DNA of 64,000 bases from positions 1,116,001 through 1,180,000 of the forward strand of contig NZ_QEKM01000001.1 of the NCBI RefSeq assembly GCF_003096555.1. Reading direction: 5' to 3'. Both the position numbers and the translations under genes were made by a program. This document shows, piece after piece, positions 55,240 through 63,340 of this stretch; the stretch's first letter is position 1, and every line of letters starts with the position of its first letter. Under the pieces are notes generated by a model. That model was not told where the DNA came from. It did not search any database and worked only from the letters and a program-made list of their open reading frames with translations. Origin of the DNA: Simplicispira sp. 125. Its GTDB lineage: Bacteria > Pseudomonadota > Gammaproteobacteria > Burkholderiales > Burkholderiaceae_C.

Positions 55240-55647
55240 TCAGGCAATGGGCGGCTTGAAGGCGGGCGCCACAGGCACGCTGGCAAACCAGGCAGCGTCT
55301 GGGGGCCGCAGGGCGGCGTAGCCTTGCGTGGTTGGCCACGACAGCAGCGCAACAGGCGCCCACGGGGCCGAATGACCGGCGCCGCACGACTGGCAGGCAG
55401 GGCCATGCCCCAGGGGTGAGCACGCTTCCTGCGTAGCGTCTTCGCAGGTGCTTCCCACGAAGCGCATGGGTTCACTGCAGTCACTGGCCTGGGGGGCAGG
55501 CAGCGCCATGGTGGGGTGGGGTGAATCGATGCCGCTGTGTTGGGCCGGTACAGGTTGGCAGGGCACGGCCTCAAAAGCCATGGCAGTGCCCACAAGGCCG
55601 CGCAAGACCAGCACAAGCATGACCACCACAGAAACCATGAGACGCAT
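55240..55647 (-). CDS. small secreted protein, DUF2946-like
   Basis: A 135-residue protein with a signal peptide (MRLMVSVVVMLVLVLRGLVG-type hydrophobic start ending AMA). The mature part has several cysteines, including the pair in ACQSCGAGH, and ends in a Pro-rich KPPIA tail, a layout I associate with DUF2946-like periplasmic proteins of copper or zinc loci. An in-frame ATG at 55701, four bases after the YitT stop, is an alternative start that would bury the signal. Function unknown; the metal link rests on context. Confidence 0.6.
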   Translation of the reverse strand: MRLMVSVVVMLVLVLRGLVGTAMAFEAVPCQPVPAQHSGIDSPHPTMALPAPQASDCSEPMRFVGSTCEDATQEACSPLGHGPACQSCGAGHSAPWAPVALLSWPTTQGYAALRPPDAAWFASVPVAPAFKPPIA

Positions 55648-55704
55648 CGACGACTGAGTGCCGCAACGCGCCAAAGGTTCCGTGGCCCGCTGCCCGTCCA
55701 TCGC

Positions 55705-56340
55705 TCAGGTCGCCATGTAGCGCCCGGGGCGGTGGTTCATGGCCAGCACCAGGTTCAGCGCCACGGCACCGGCAATGGACCAGGCGACGCGCATGGGCTC
55801 CACCGTCCACAGGGCCAGCAGCACAATGCAGCAGTCCACGGCCATTTGCACTTTGCCCGCGCGCAAGCCATAGCGATCCTGCAGGTACAGGGCAGCAATG
55901 CCCACGCCGCCCAGGCTGCAGCGGTGGCGAAACAGCGCCAGAAAACCGGTGCCCGTGATCAGCCCACCGGCAATGGCGGCATACAGCGGCTCGATGTGGG
56001 CAAACTGCAGAAACTGCGATTGCAGCTCGGTCAGCAAAGACAGCAGCAGCACCGCCACAAAGGTCTTGAGGGTGAATTCGCGCCCCAGTTTGCGCAGTGC
56101 CAGCCAGTAAAACGGCAGGTTGAGCACAAAGAAAATTTTGCCAAACCCGATGCCCGTTGCGTAATGCAGCAAAAATGCCAGCCCGGCGGTGCCGCCCGTC
56201 AGCAGCCCTGCGCTGGTGAAGAAGGCGATGCCCACGGAAATCATCAGTACACCGGTAAAAATGGCGACTGCATCCTCGGTCGCAGTGTGCGGCACCGAAG
56301 CCGGTGGCAGGGGGGCAGAAGGTGCGGGCGGGCGAGTCAT
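55705..56340 (-). CDS. YitT-family membrane protein
   Basis: A 211-residue inner-membrane protein with about five membrane segments and the family pattern ISVGIAFFTSAGLLTGGTAGLAFLL at its N-terminus (seen in parts) and GTGFLALFRHRCSLGGVGI. The family's function is not established. The ATG at 56340 gives a cytoplasmic Pro-rich N-terminus of about 35 residues. It precedes the small secreted protein gene on the same strand. Confidence 0.8.
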   Translation of the reverse strand: MTRPPAPSAPLPPASVPHTATEDAVAIFTGVLMISVGIAFFTSAGLLTGGTAGLAFLLHYATGIGFGKIFFVLNLPFYWLALRKLGREFTLKTFVAVLLLSLLTELQSQFLQFAHIEPLYAAIAGGLITGTGFLALFRHRCSLGGVGIAALYLQDRYGLRAGKVQMAVDCCIVLLALWTVEPMRVAWSIAGAVALNLVLAMNHRPGRYMAT

Positions 56341-56419
56341 GACAAAAGGATGTGGAGAGCAGCCTTGCATTGGAGCACGCGCCAGGCCCGCAGGGCTTGC
56401 AGCGGGCTTTCGATGCTGG

Positions 56420-57034
56420 CTACTCCACCACGGCAGACTCTACAAAGACCAGTTCGCACGAGTTGGCGCCAGAGTCCGACCGCGTGAGTGAACTGGTCCA
56501 GCGCCAGCCCTTGGGATGGGTGGCCTCTACCAGGTAGCCGCTGATCTGGATCAAGCCGCCTTCGCGCGCCTTCTTGAGCGCCTTGTGTACGCTGGCATTG
56601 GCCGGAATCATGTGCATGTTGGCGGAAGATTCGATGATTTCCTGCAGCGGGATAGGCGGCTGTTCCTTCCACGAATAGCGGTACCAGCGGCCGCCCTGCG
56701 TGATGTTCAGCGGGCGGTACACCGCCGGGTCTGCCATCTGCTTCCAGCCCAGCGCCAGGTCCATGGGTGACAGATCGGCCTCCTTGTCCATCTGGTAGTC
56801 TTCGCGCGCCAACACCCGGGCGCGCACAGTGAACTGCGCCAGGGGCTTGATCTGGTAGCCCTCGAAGCCGAACGCCGCCTTGTCGGTGGGGGTTTGCACC
56901 GGGCTTTGCACAAGCACCTGTGCTGGCGGGGGCCGCACGGGTTTTGGTGCCTGCAGGCTGGTGCGTGCTGCTTCGATGCCAAAGAAAGCCACGCACAGCG
57001 CAGCGCCAATTTTCAGAACGGTCTGGATCTGCAT
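56420..57034 (-). CDS. conserved-looking protein with N-terminal membrane anchor, unknown function
   Basis: A 204-residue protein with one hydrophobic segment (about residues 7-22) that may be an anchor or signal, a Pro/Val-rich linker with repeated PVQ, and a mixed domain with WKQMADPAVYRPLNITQGGRW-like aromatic residues and the SGYLVEATHPKGWRW motif. No catalytic motif is visible to me. The ATG at 57034 is chosen because it starts right at the hydrophobic segment. I do not recognise the family. Confidence 0.65.
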   Translation of the reverse strand: MQIQTVLKIGAALCVAFFGIEAARTSLQAPKPVRPPPAQVLVQSPVQTPTDKAAFGFEGYQIKPLAQFTVRARVLAREDYQMDKEADLSPMDLALGWKQMADPAVYRPLNITQGGRWYRYSWKEQPPIPLQEIIESSANMHMIPANASVHKALKKAREGGLIQISGYLVEATHPKGWRWTSSLTRSDSGANSCELVFVESAVVE

Positions 57035-57065
57035 GGCCTTAGGGTACCGCGAGCCGTGGGCAGGA

Positions 57066-57140
57066 AAAATACATATTTTTTGGCGTTTTGCGCTTACCAG
57101 GAAAGCGCTGATAGCTACTATTTTAGTAGCTATCAGCGCC
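57066..57140 (+). repeat. dispersed palindromic repeat, composite copy E
   Basis: The family core GCGCTTACCAGGAAAGCGC is followed by a second, inverted half: GCGCTGATAGCTACT at 57105-57119 and its exact complement at 57125-57139 with a five-base loop, a perfect 15-pair stem. It looks like two elements head to head. It ends five bases before the 168-bp inverted-repeat element. Confidence 0.75.
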
Positions 57141-57144
57141 CGCA

Positions 57145-57312
57145 TTAAGGCGATGCTGAATAAGTCACCGCGATGATGCGCGCCGTGCATCGGGATGGGA
57201 TGCAAGGCGCAAACCGCAGCCATGGCCGCAGCTATGGCGAGGATTTGCAACGCCGCAGACCGCCCGAGGTACGGATGCGCAGCGCGTGAGGGACTTGTTC
57301 AGCATTGCCTTA
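57145..57312. mobile_element. MITE-like element with 22-bp terminal inverted repeats
   Basis: The left end TTAAGGCGATGCTGAATAAGTC (given here as TTAAGGCGATGC then TGAATAAGTC) and the reverse complement of the right end (57291-57312) match at 20 of 22 positions. GCA flanks the element on both sides, a possible 3-bp target duplication. The 168-bp body is GC-rich, with internal inverted repeats and no credible gene. The right end supplies the TAA stop of the cation transporter gene. No transposase is present, so it would need one in trans. The parent insertion sequence family is not identified. Confidence 0.65.
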
Positions 57313-57945
57313 AGCATGCACATGCGCGTCCTGCGCCAGTTCTGCGCGTGCGTGGCGCACCACGCTCCAGCCTCCGCTGATGGCCAGACCCGCCATGGTG
57401 GCGGCCACCACCAAATCGGGCCAGGCAGCGCCTGTACCAAACACGCCCAGGGCGGCGGCCATCACGGCCAAGTTGCCCAACGCATCGTTGCGCGTGCACA
57501 GCCACACGCTGCGCATGTTGGCGTCGCCTTCGCGCCAGGCGTACAGCAGCACGGCCACGCCCAGGTTGGCCGCCAGGGCCAGCAGGCCAATGCTGCCCAT
57601 GGTGAGGGGTTCAGGCGTAATGCCCTGCCAGGCGCCCCAGGCCACCCGTCCGGCCACGAACGCTCCAAACGCCAGCATGCTGGCCCCCTTGAGCAAGGCG
57701 GCGCGGGCCCGCCAGGCCAAGGCCATGGCCAACACCCACAGCGAGACGCCGTAGTTGGCGGCATCGCCCAGGAAATCGATGGCATCGGCCAGCAGTGCCG
57801 CTGAACCCGACTGCAGTCCCGCGCCCATCTCCACTGCAAACATGGCAGCGTTGACGATGAGGGCGATCCACAGGATGCGCCGGTAACGGGGATCGGCGCT
57901 GGTCGGGCTGCTGTGGCAATGGTTGTCGTGGCAATGGGCTGACAT
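57310..57945 (-). CDS. cation diffusion facilitator-type metal exporter
   Basis: A 211-residue membrane protein of the CDF fold with about six membrane segments and a histidine/cysteine-rich N-terminus (HCHDNHCH). The paired metal-site motifs are ADAIDFLGDAANY in segment 2 and CTRNDALGNLAV in segment 5. It lacks the cytoplasmic C-terminal domain of longer family members. It is likely to export zinc, cadmium or a related ion. It is divergent from a MerR-family regulator with a typical 19-base-spacer promoter between them. The last codons and stop overlap a MITE-like element. Confidence 0.87.
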   Translation of the reverse strand: MSAHCHDNHCHSSPTSADPRYRRILWIALIVNAAMFAVEMGAGLQSGSAALLADAIDFLGDAANYGVSLWVLAMALAWRARAALLKGASMLAFGAFVAGRVAWGAWQGITPEPLTMGSIGLLALAANLGVAVLLYAWREGDANMRSVWLCTRNDALGNLAVMAAALGVFGTGAAWPDLVVAATMAGLAISGGWSVVRHARAELAQDAHVHA

Positions 57946-57974
57946 GGGTTTCTCCGTGATCGGTTGCGGTATCG

Positions 57975-58006
57975 TTGCTGATTAAAAACCCTGAAGTCAC
58001 TATAAG
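57975..58006 (+). promoter_or_regulatory. probable promoter of the MerR-family regulator
   Basis: A TATAAG -10 box at 58001-58006 lies eight bases before the regulator ATG, with a weak TTGCTG at 57975 (20-base spacer). Transcription would start at or within two bases of the start codon, so the mRNA is probably leaderless. No ribosome site precedes the ATG. Confidence 0.5.
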
Positions 58007-58011
58007 GTCAA
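57981..58011 (-). promoter_or_regulatory. MerR-type promoter/operator of the metal exporter gene
   Basis: On the minus strand the -35 box TTGACC (58006-58011) and -10 box TTTAAT (57981-57986) are separated by exactly 19 bases, the overlong spacer that MerR activators correct. The spacer carries the dyad ACCTTATAGT/CTTCAGGGT. This promoter points to the exporter gene and should be activated by the divergent regulator when it binds metal. Confidence 0.85.
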
Positions 58012-58014
58012 GCC

Positions 58015-58479
58015 ATGCACCACCAGACCGCCTGTCACCGCATTGGGGAGGCCGCTCGCCGCTCGGGTGTGTCTGCCGCCAACATCCGCTATTACGAAAA
58101 AGAAGGCCTGCTCAGCCCCGGTGTCCGCAGCAGTAACAGCTACCGCTTGTACAGCAGTGCCGACATCCACCAACTGCGCTTCATACGGCTGTGCCGCGCC
58201 ATGGACATGTCGCTGGACGAAGTACGCACGCTGCTGGCGCTGGACCTGGCGTCCCAAGCCGACTGCGACGCTGCCTGCGTGACGCTGAACGGCCACCTCG
58301 ACCATGTGCGCTCCCGACTGCATGAACTGCAAGCCTTGGAGCAGGACCTGCTGGCACTGCGCAACCGCTGCGATGGCACGGGGCCGCAGTGCGGCATCAT
58401 CGAAGCGCTGCACGCACAGGCCGACGCGCAGTCCCTGCCCGCGGCGCCCCTGGCGGCAGCACCCAAACGCCATGTCTGA
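58015..58479 (+). CDS. MerR-family Cd(II)/Pb(II)/Zn(II)-responsive regulator
   Basis: A 154-residue regulator with the MerR helix-turn-helix (IGEAARRSGVSAANIRYYEKEGLL), the second wing SSNSYRLYSS, a long dimerisation helix and three cysteines in the CadR/PbrR arrangement: one in QADCDAAC and two in RCDGTGPQCGI near the C-terminus. It controls the divergent exporter gene from the shared 69-base gap. The tail after residue 135 is Ala/Pro-rich. Metal specificity is inferred from cysteine spacing. Confidence 0.9.
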   Translation: MHHQTACHRIGEAARRSGVSAANIRYYEKEGLLSPGVRSSNSYRLYSSADIHQLRFIRLCRAMDMSLDEVRTLLALDLASQADCDAACVTLNGHLDHVRSRLHELQALEQDLLALRNRCDGTGPQCGIIEALHAQADAQSLPAAPLAAAPKRHV

Positions 58480-58582
58480 TTCTGATATTTGCTACATTTT
58501 GAATAGCTTAAACCGCATGTAAACAAAGCGCTTCATGCCATTTCGATGACATGGCAAGCGGGCAAGGCGCTATCATGCGCAC

Positions 58583-59383
58583 ATGATCTCCCGCTGGCCC
58601 GCCTTGACCCTGCACGAGCGCCTGTGGCACGCCATGCGCCGCTGGGCGCTGGCCTGGGGCCGCATCATGTACCTGGGCGCGGTGGTGCTGGTGCTGGTGC
58701 TCACGCCATCGAGCTATGGCGCGGGCGCGCGGCGCAAATTGGCCCGCCACATTTACGAAGATACAGCCCCCATCCTGCCGGGGTTCACGGTGCTGGCCGC
58801 TCTGCTCGGCCTGGTGCTCACGCGCATCGTGGTGGTCACGGCACTGAGCTATGGGCTGACCGCCTATGCGCTGGAAATGGTCATTCGCGTGCTGGTGCTG
58901 GAGTTGATTCCGCTGACTGCGGCGCTGTTTGTCGCCATGCGTTGCACCATTCCCAACGGAGCCCGCCTGGCACAACTGCGCCTGTCGGGACACCTTGATG
59001 CCCTGCGGCGCAGGGGCGCCGACCCGGTGCGTATGGAGCTGCTGCCGCGCGTGGTGGCCGGCGTGTTCGCCTGCATCACACTGGCGGCGTTGTCGTGCGT
59101 GGTGGCGCTGGTCATGGCGTATCTTGGCGTATATGGCTTCAATCTGGCGGGCCTGCCCAGCTACACCCGCATGTTCGGCCATGTGTTCTCACCGGCCGTC
59201 ACGCTGGTGTTCGGCATCAAAACCCTGCTTTCCAGCCTGGCGGTTGCCTTGATCCCCATGACCGCCGGCATGTACGACGCAGGAGAGGGCGCCCAGCAAG
59301 ACACTGAACTGGGCGGACTGGCCCGCATGTTTGCCGTGTTGCTGCTGATTGAAGTGGCATCGCTCGTAGGCAACTACTATTGA
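58583..59383 (+). CDS. MlaE-family ABC transporter permease
   Basis: A 266-residue inner-membrane permease with five to six membrane segments. The ALSYGLTAYALEMVIRVLVLELIPL and RRRGADPVRMELLPRV region match the MlaE/TtgB-type permease family, which moves lipids between membranes with MCE proteins. It is followed, with no gap, by an MCE (MlaD-like) gene and a lipoprotein gene. The ATPase gene (mlaF-like) that normally accompanies it is not in this cluster; it must be supplied elsewhere or the system is atypical. Confidence 0.85.
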   Translation: MISRWPALTLHERLWHAMRRWALAWGRIMYLGAVVLVLVLTPSSYGAGARRKLARHIYEDTAPILPGFTVLAALLGLVLTRIVVVTALSYGLTAYALEMVIRVLVLELIPLTAALFVAMRCTIPNGARLAQLRLSGHLDALRRRGADPVRMELLPRVVAGVFACITLAALSCVVALVMAYLGVYGFNLAGLPSYTRMFGHVFSPAVTLVFGIKTLLSSLAVALIPMTAGMYDAGEGAQQDTELGGLARMFAVLLLIEVASLVGNYY

Positions 59384-59403
59384 TATTGAGGAAATCGGCG
59401 CCC

Positions 59404-60387
59404 ATGCAAGACCCCGCACCACAGCCACCAGCCGCCATGGCCGAGGACGGCCTGCGCCCTGTGGCGCACCTGGAACTCAAGGCCATGGCGTTAATGCTCT
59501 TTACGCTGGCCCTGATCGTGGGATCGGCCGTGTACCTGCTGTACGCGCGGGGGGCGTTCGAACCCACGCAAACCCTGGTGCTCACCGCCGACGATTCCGA
59601 GGGTGTCGTGGTGGGCATGGATATGACTTTTTCGGGCTTTCCCATCGGGCGGGTGCGCCGCATCGAACTGGCCGATGAAGGCAATGCCCGCATCGTGATC
59701 GACGTGCCACGCAAAGACGCGCACTGGTTGCGCGTCTCCAGCATTTTCACGCTGGTGCGCGGCGTGGTGGGCGGCACCAACATCCGCGCTTACAGCGGTA
59801 TCTTGCAGGATCCGCCGTTGCTCGATGGCGCAGAGCGCCCCGTGCTAAAGGGCGATGCCACGGGCGAGATCCCGCAACTTATGTCAGAGGCACGCACCTT
59901 GCTGGGCAACCTTAACGCACTCACCGCCGAAGACTCGGCTCTGGGTGCCAGCATGGCCAACGTGAAAGAGCTGACCGATCGACTCAAGGGCCCGGGCGGC
60001 GCTCTCAAGGTGCTGATGGGCAACGAGCAGGATGCCCGCAAGATTGTTGCAACACTGGACCGCACCAACGCGCTGCTGGCACGCATTGATGGCATGGCTG
60101 CCAAGGCAGATACCCAGGTGTTTGGCCCTGGTGGCGTGCTGCCTGAAGTGCAGGCCACCGTGGCGCAACTCGGGGGCCTGCTGGCCGATACCCGAGCGAG
60201 CCTGAAAAAGGTCGATGCCGTGCTGGCCGAGGCCCAGGCCGTGGGTGCCAACGTGCGCGAAGGCACGGCCGACCTGGGGGCGCTGCGCGCTGAGGTCGAA
60301 TCCAGTCTGCGCAAAATTGACGGGCTGGTGAACGAAGTCAACCGCAAATGGCCTTTTGCCCGTGATACGGAGTTGAAACTCCCATGA
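59404..60387 (+). CDS. MCE/MlaD-family substrate-binding membrane protein
   Basis: A 327-residue protein with one N-terminal membrane segment (about residues 30-50) and an MCE domain (LTADDSEGVVVGMDMTFSGFPIGRVRRIEL in parts) that forms hexameric lipid rings in relatives. A long helical C-terminus with heptad-like spacing would make a periplasmic tube or coiled coil. The ATG at 59404 has GAGGAAA upstream; a TTG at 59380 overlapping the permease stop is the alternative. The stop overlaps the next gene by ATGA. Confidence 0.86.
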   Translation: MQDPAPQPPAAMAEDGLRPVAHLELKAMALMLFTLALIVGSAVYLLYARGAFEPTQTLVLTADDSEGVVVGMDMTFSGFPIGRVRRIELADEGNARIVIDVPRKDAHWLRVSSIFTLVRGVVGGTNIRAYSGILQDPPLLDGAERPVLKGDATGEIPQLMSEARTLLGNLNALTAEDSALGASMANVKELTDRLKGPGGALKVLMGNEQDARKIVATLDRTNALLARIDGMAAKADTQVFGPGGVLPEVQATVAQLGGLLADTRASLKKVDAVLAEAQAVGANVREGTADLGALRAEVESSLRKIDGLVNEVNRKWPFARDTELKLP

Positions 60388-61064
60388 CACCCACCACACA
60401 ACACCTTCTGTGGCGCCCGTGGGGCCTGTGCCTGGCGCTGGCCCTGGCAGCGTGCTCCAGCAAACCACCCGTACCTGACTGGCAAATGAACGCGCATGGT
60501 GCAGCACAAAAGGCTGTGCAAGCCTATCTGGCCGGCGAGACCCGCGTGGCCACACTGGAGTTTGCCCGTGCGCGCCAAGAAACGGCCCGTACCGGGCAAC
60601 CCGGGCTGCTGGCGCAGGTGCATCTGCTGGAATGCGCTGCCCAGGTCGCCAGCCTTGAAATGAAACCCTGCAGCGCGTTCGAAGCACTGCGCCTCGACGC
60701 GAGCGCGGCGCAAGTGGCTTATGCCGACTACCTTGCTGGAACGCTGCCCGCCTCGGCGGCGGCCTTGCTCCCGCAAAGCCAGCAGGCCGTAGCAACCGCC
60801 ACGGATGCCAACGCGGCAACGGCGCTGGCGGCCATCTCTGACCCCATGTCACGTTTGGTGGCGGCGGGTGTGCTCCTTCGCACTGGCCATGCCCATCCAC
60901 AAACCATGCAACTGGCCACGGACACCGCGTCCGCCCAGGGCTGGCGTCGCCCGCTGCTCGCCTGGCTGCTCTTGCAAGCCCAGCGCGCTGAACAGGCGGG
61001 TCAGAGCGATGCCGCAGCGCAATTGCGCCGACGCATTGCGGTGGTGGAGCAGGGCGGGGGGTAA
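60384..61064 (+). CDS. lipoprotein of the MCE transport cluster, unknown function
   Basis: A 226-residue protein with a lipoprotein signal (LALALAACSSK, lipidated Cys near residue 23). The rest is Ala/Gln-rich and helical, with a tetratricopeptide-like feel but no confident repeat. It is coupled to the MCE gene by ATGA. In related clusters an auxiliary lipoprotein (PqiC/ABC-auxiliary type) occupies this place, though the sequence does not show that family's signature. It probably sits in the outer membrane. Confidence 0.75.
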   Translation: MTPTTQHLLWRPWGLCLALALAACSSKPPVPDWQMNAHGAAQKAVQAYLAGETRVATLEFARARQETARTGQPGLLAQVHLLECAAQVASLEMKPCSAFEALRLDASAAQVAYADYLAGTLPASAAALLPQSQQAVATATDANAATALAAISDPMSRLVAAGVLLRTGHAHPQTMQLATDTASAQGWRRPLLAWLLLQAQRAEQAGQSDAAAQLRRRIAVVEQGGG

Positions 61065-61078
61065 AACGGGAAGGCGCG

Positions 61079-61270
61079 TCAGTCGCTGACCGCCATTTTC
61101 AGCACCAGCCCCAGACCGTCCACACTGCCTGCCATGGAATCGACCGACTGCACCGTCGCCTCAGGCAGCAGCAATGCAGCAGATGCCACCAGGGCCAGCA
61201 CCACGGCAAGCGCAAACGCGGCGACTGCGCGTAATGGCACAGGGGTTGCTGGGGTGAACGAAGTCTGCAA
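61079..61270 (-). CDS. possible 63-residue membrane protein
   Basis: A short minus-strand frame with one hydrophobic segment (AAFALAVVLALVASAALLL). Only a TTG start is available and no ribosome site is evident. It fills most of the gap between the MCE cluster and the diguanylate cyclase gene. Weakly supported; it may not be expressed. Confidence 0.35.
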   Translation of the reverse strand: MQTSFTPATPVPLRAVAAFALAVVLALVASAALLLPEATVQSVDSMAGSVDGLGLVLKMAVSD

Positions 61271-61359
61271 GGCATGGTGAACTTATTACAGCAACGATCG
61301 CCCGCTGTGGCTGTCAGACAAAGCCGCATTGGCGTCGTTTTAAACCATAGGAGTCGTTC

Positions 61360-62541
61360 GTGAACCAGTCCAGGGAAAGGGCAAGCCAGCGCAGCGTGCC
61401 AACCCCACCACCGGCCGAGGGTCTGCATGCGCTGCGACTGGGTTTTGAAGACAGACTGGAAGAGGATTTCCGGCGCTACCACCAGGGCGTCTTTTTGCTG
61501 CGCATGCGCTGGGCCCTGCTGGTGGCCATGGCTTTGTTTCTGTTGTTTGCCGTGCTCGATGCCATCAGCCTGCCCACCCAGGTACGCAACGCCATCCTGG
61601 CTTTGCGCCTGGGCCTGATGCTCCCAGTGCTTTTTCTGACCTGGTTGGCCACCTACCAGGCCCGGCTGCACCAACACTTGCAGTCGCTTGTCTCCATTGC
61701 GGCCTTGACCTGCGGTCTGGGCGTGGTGGGCATCATCTGGGTGGCCCGGGTACATGCCTTTGCACTGCCCTATGAAGGCATCATCCTGGTCACGTTCTTC
61801 TTCTATTTTTTGACCGGGCTCCGCTTTTGGCCAGCGGTGCTGTGCGGCTGGGCGACGTACATGGCCTATCTAGGCATGGAACTGCACACCGGCTTGGCAG
61901 GCAATGTGCTGCTGTACAACGCCTTCTTCCTGGGCACAGCCAATGTCATCGGCACGGTCGGCAACCATTTTCTGGAATCGGCCATGCGCCAGAATCTTCT
62001 GTCGCAAAAGCAGTTGCAGGACATGGCGGAGAAAGACTTCCTGACGGGTTTGCTCAACCGCCGCGCCTTCAGTACACGGGCCAACTGCACCTGGCGCCAG
62101 GCGGTGCGCGAAAAACATGCGCTGGGCGTCGTCATGATGGATGTGGATTTTTTCAAGCGCTATAACGACCACTATGGCCATGCCGAAGGCGACGAAACCC
62201 TGAAGAAAGTAGCGCAGGTGGTCGGCAACCACGCCGGCCGCCCCCTGGACATCGTGGCCCGCTACGGTGGCGAGGAGTTCGTCGGCCTTTGGTACAACCT
62301 GAGCGAAGCCCACATGCGGTCCATTCTGGAGAGCCTGCGTGACGACATCGCCGCACTACAGATTCCCCATGCCGCATCCGATGGTGCGCCCCATGTCAGC
62401 CTGAGCATCGGGCTGGCCTATCTGCAGCCACAGGCCGACCAAACCCTGGACGATGCACTGCGGTTGGCCGACGTAGCCCTGTACCTTGCCAAGGAACAGG
62501 GACGCAACCGCGTGGTTATCAAAACGCCGGAAGTGCGTTGA
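61360..62541 (+). CDS. membrane-bound diguanylate cyclase
   Basis: A 393-residue GGDEF protein that would make c-di-GMP from GTP. The N-terminal half has about six membrane segments (residues 50-205) without a recognised sensor fold. The C-terminal cyclase domain has VDFFKRYNDHYGHAEGD, the active-site ARYGGEEF, and an RxxD inhibition site (RPLD) five residues upstream of it, so product inhibition is expected. The start is GTG at 61360, decided by AGGAG six bases before it. No EAL domain. Confidence 0.92.
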   Translation: MNQSRERASQRSVPTPPPAEGLHALRLGFEDRLEEDFRRYHQGVFLLRMRWALLVAMALFLLFAVLDAISLPTQVRNAILALRLGLMLPVLFLTWLATYQARLHQHLQSLVSIAALTCGLGVVGIIWVARVHAFALPYEGIILVTFFFYFLTGLRFWPAVLCGWATYMAYLGMELHTGLAGNVLLYNAFFLGTANVIGTVGNHFLESAMRQNLLSQKQLQDMAEKDFLTGLLNRRAFSTRANCTWRQAVREKHALGVVMMDVDFFKRYNDHYGHAEGDETLKKVAQVVGNHAGRPLDIVARYGGEEFVGLWYNLSEAHMRSILESLRDDIAALQIPHAASDGAPHVSLSIGLAYLQPQADQTLDDALRLADVALYLAKEQGRNRVVIKTPEVR

Positions 62542-62610
62542 AAAATTTTAGTTAAAACTGGCTCTAACGCTTACTGGTAAAGCGCCAGCAGCTATCAAAT
62601 AAAGAGTTTT
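62542..62610 (+). repeat. dispersed palindromic repeat, copy C
   Basis: Reads CTCTAACGCTTAC, a short spacer, AAAGCGC, CAGCAGCTATCAAA. It fills the whole gap between the converging diguanylate cyclase and gloA genes. Confidence 0.82.
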
Positions 62611-63023
62611 CAGCGCAGTCCAGCACCGTGTTCACCTTCAGCCCGCTGGATCAACTCGATCTTGTAACCATCGGGGTCGGTCACAAACGCAATCACGGTG
62701 CTGCCGCCTTTGACAGGACCCGCCTCGCGGGTCACGTTGCCGCCTGCGGCCTTGATCTTGTCGCAGGCCGCATAGGCATCGGGCACGCCCAGGGCAATAT
62801 GGCCATAGGCATTGCCATGGTCGTAGCTCTCGGTACCCCAGTTGTAGGTCAGCTCGATCTCGGCCTGGCCGGGGTTGCCCCCCTCAAAGCCCAGGAAGGC
62901 GAGCGAGTATTTGTAGTCGGGGTTCTCAGACTGGCGCAGCAGTTGCATGCCCAGTACCTGGGTATAGAAGTCGATGGAGCGCTGGAGATTGCCAACGCGC
63001 AGCATGGTGTGCAGGATTCTCAT
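62610..63023 (-). CDS. gloA: lactoylglutathione lyase (glyoxalase I)
   Basis: A 137-residue metalloenzyme that converts the methylglyoxal-glutathione hemithioacetal to S-lactoylglutathione. The start [20 protein letters not shown], the EIELTYNWG strand and [16 protein letters not shown] carry the two His and two Glu metal ligands (His5 or 6, Glu56 or so, His75 or so, Glu123 or so). Its length matches the nickel-type bacterial enzymes. The gene is alone on the minus strand, with a 317-base gap upstream. Confidence 0.94.
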   Translation of the reverse strand: MRILHTMLRVGNLQRSIDFYTQVLGMQLLRQSENPDYKYSLAFLGFEGGNPGQAEIELTYNWGTESYDHGNAYGHIALGVPDAYAACDKIKAAGGNVTREAGPVKGGSTVIAFVTDPDGYKIELIQRAEGEHGAGLR

Positions 63024-63340
63024 GTTCGTGATTGTGCCGTGAGATCAAAAACCAGGCAGACCGCTTCAACGACAAATCCGGTCTGGGAAGAAAGCGTCCA
63101 TTCGGGGGGCATGCCAGCCAGTACGCTTGATCTCCATCTTCCGTTTAACTAGATACGATGTATATTATGTTAACTGTTAAAACAGAAACCCCATCGCTAC
63201 TCACAGTTTTACATTCCTGCCACGGCCCTGGGTGCCGCCCTGGGTCAGAACGGCTCCTGCGCATTTACGAAATGCAAGTCGACAAACCGTGGCCGACGCG
63301 CCACAGTGTTCTGGAACACCAGAGAGGCTTTGTGGTCGCC
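63024..63340. other. gap without a supported gene, containing an AT-rich island
   Basis: No frame here has both a start with a ribosome site and a recognisable product. About 63137-63190 is strikingly AT-rich, with an imperfect inverted repeat made of GTTTAACTA...ATAC and GTAT...TATGTTAAC. This may hold a promoter (TATATT and TATTAT boxes) or a decayed element. The upstream region of gloA and the 3' side of the ArsR-type gene bound it. Confidence 0.4.
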
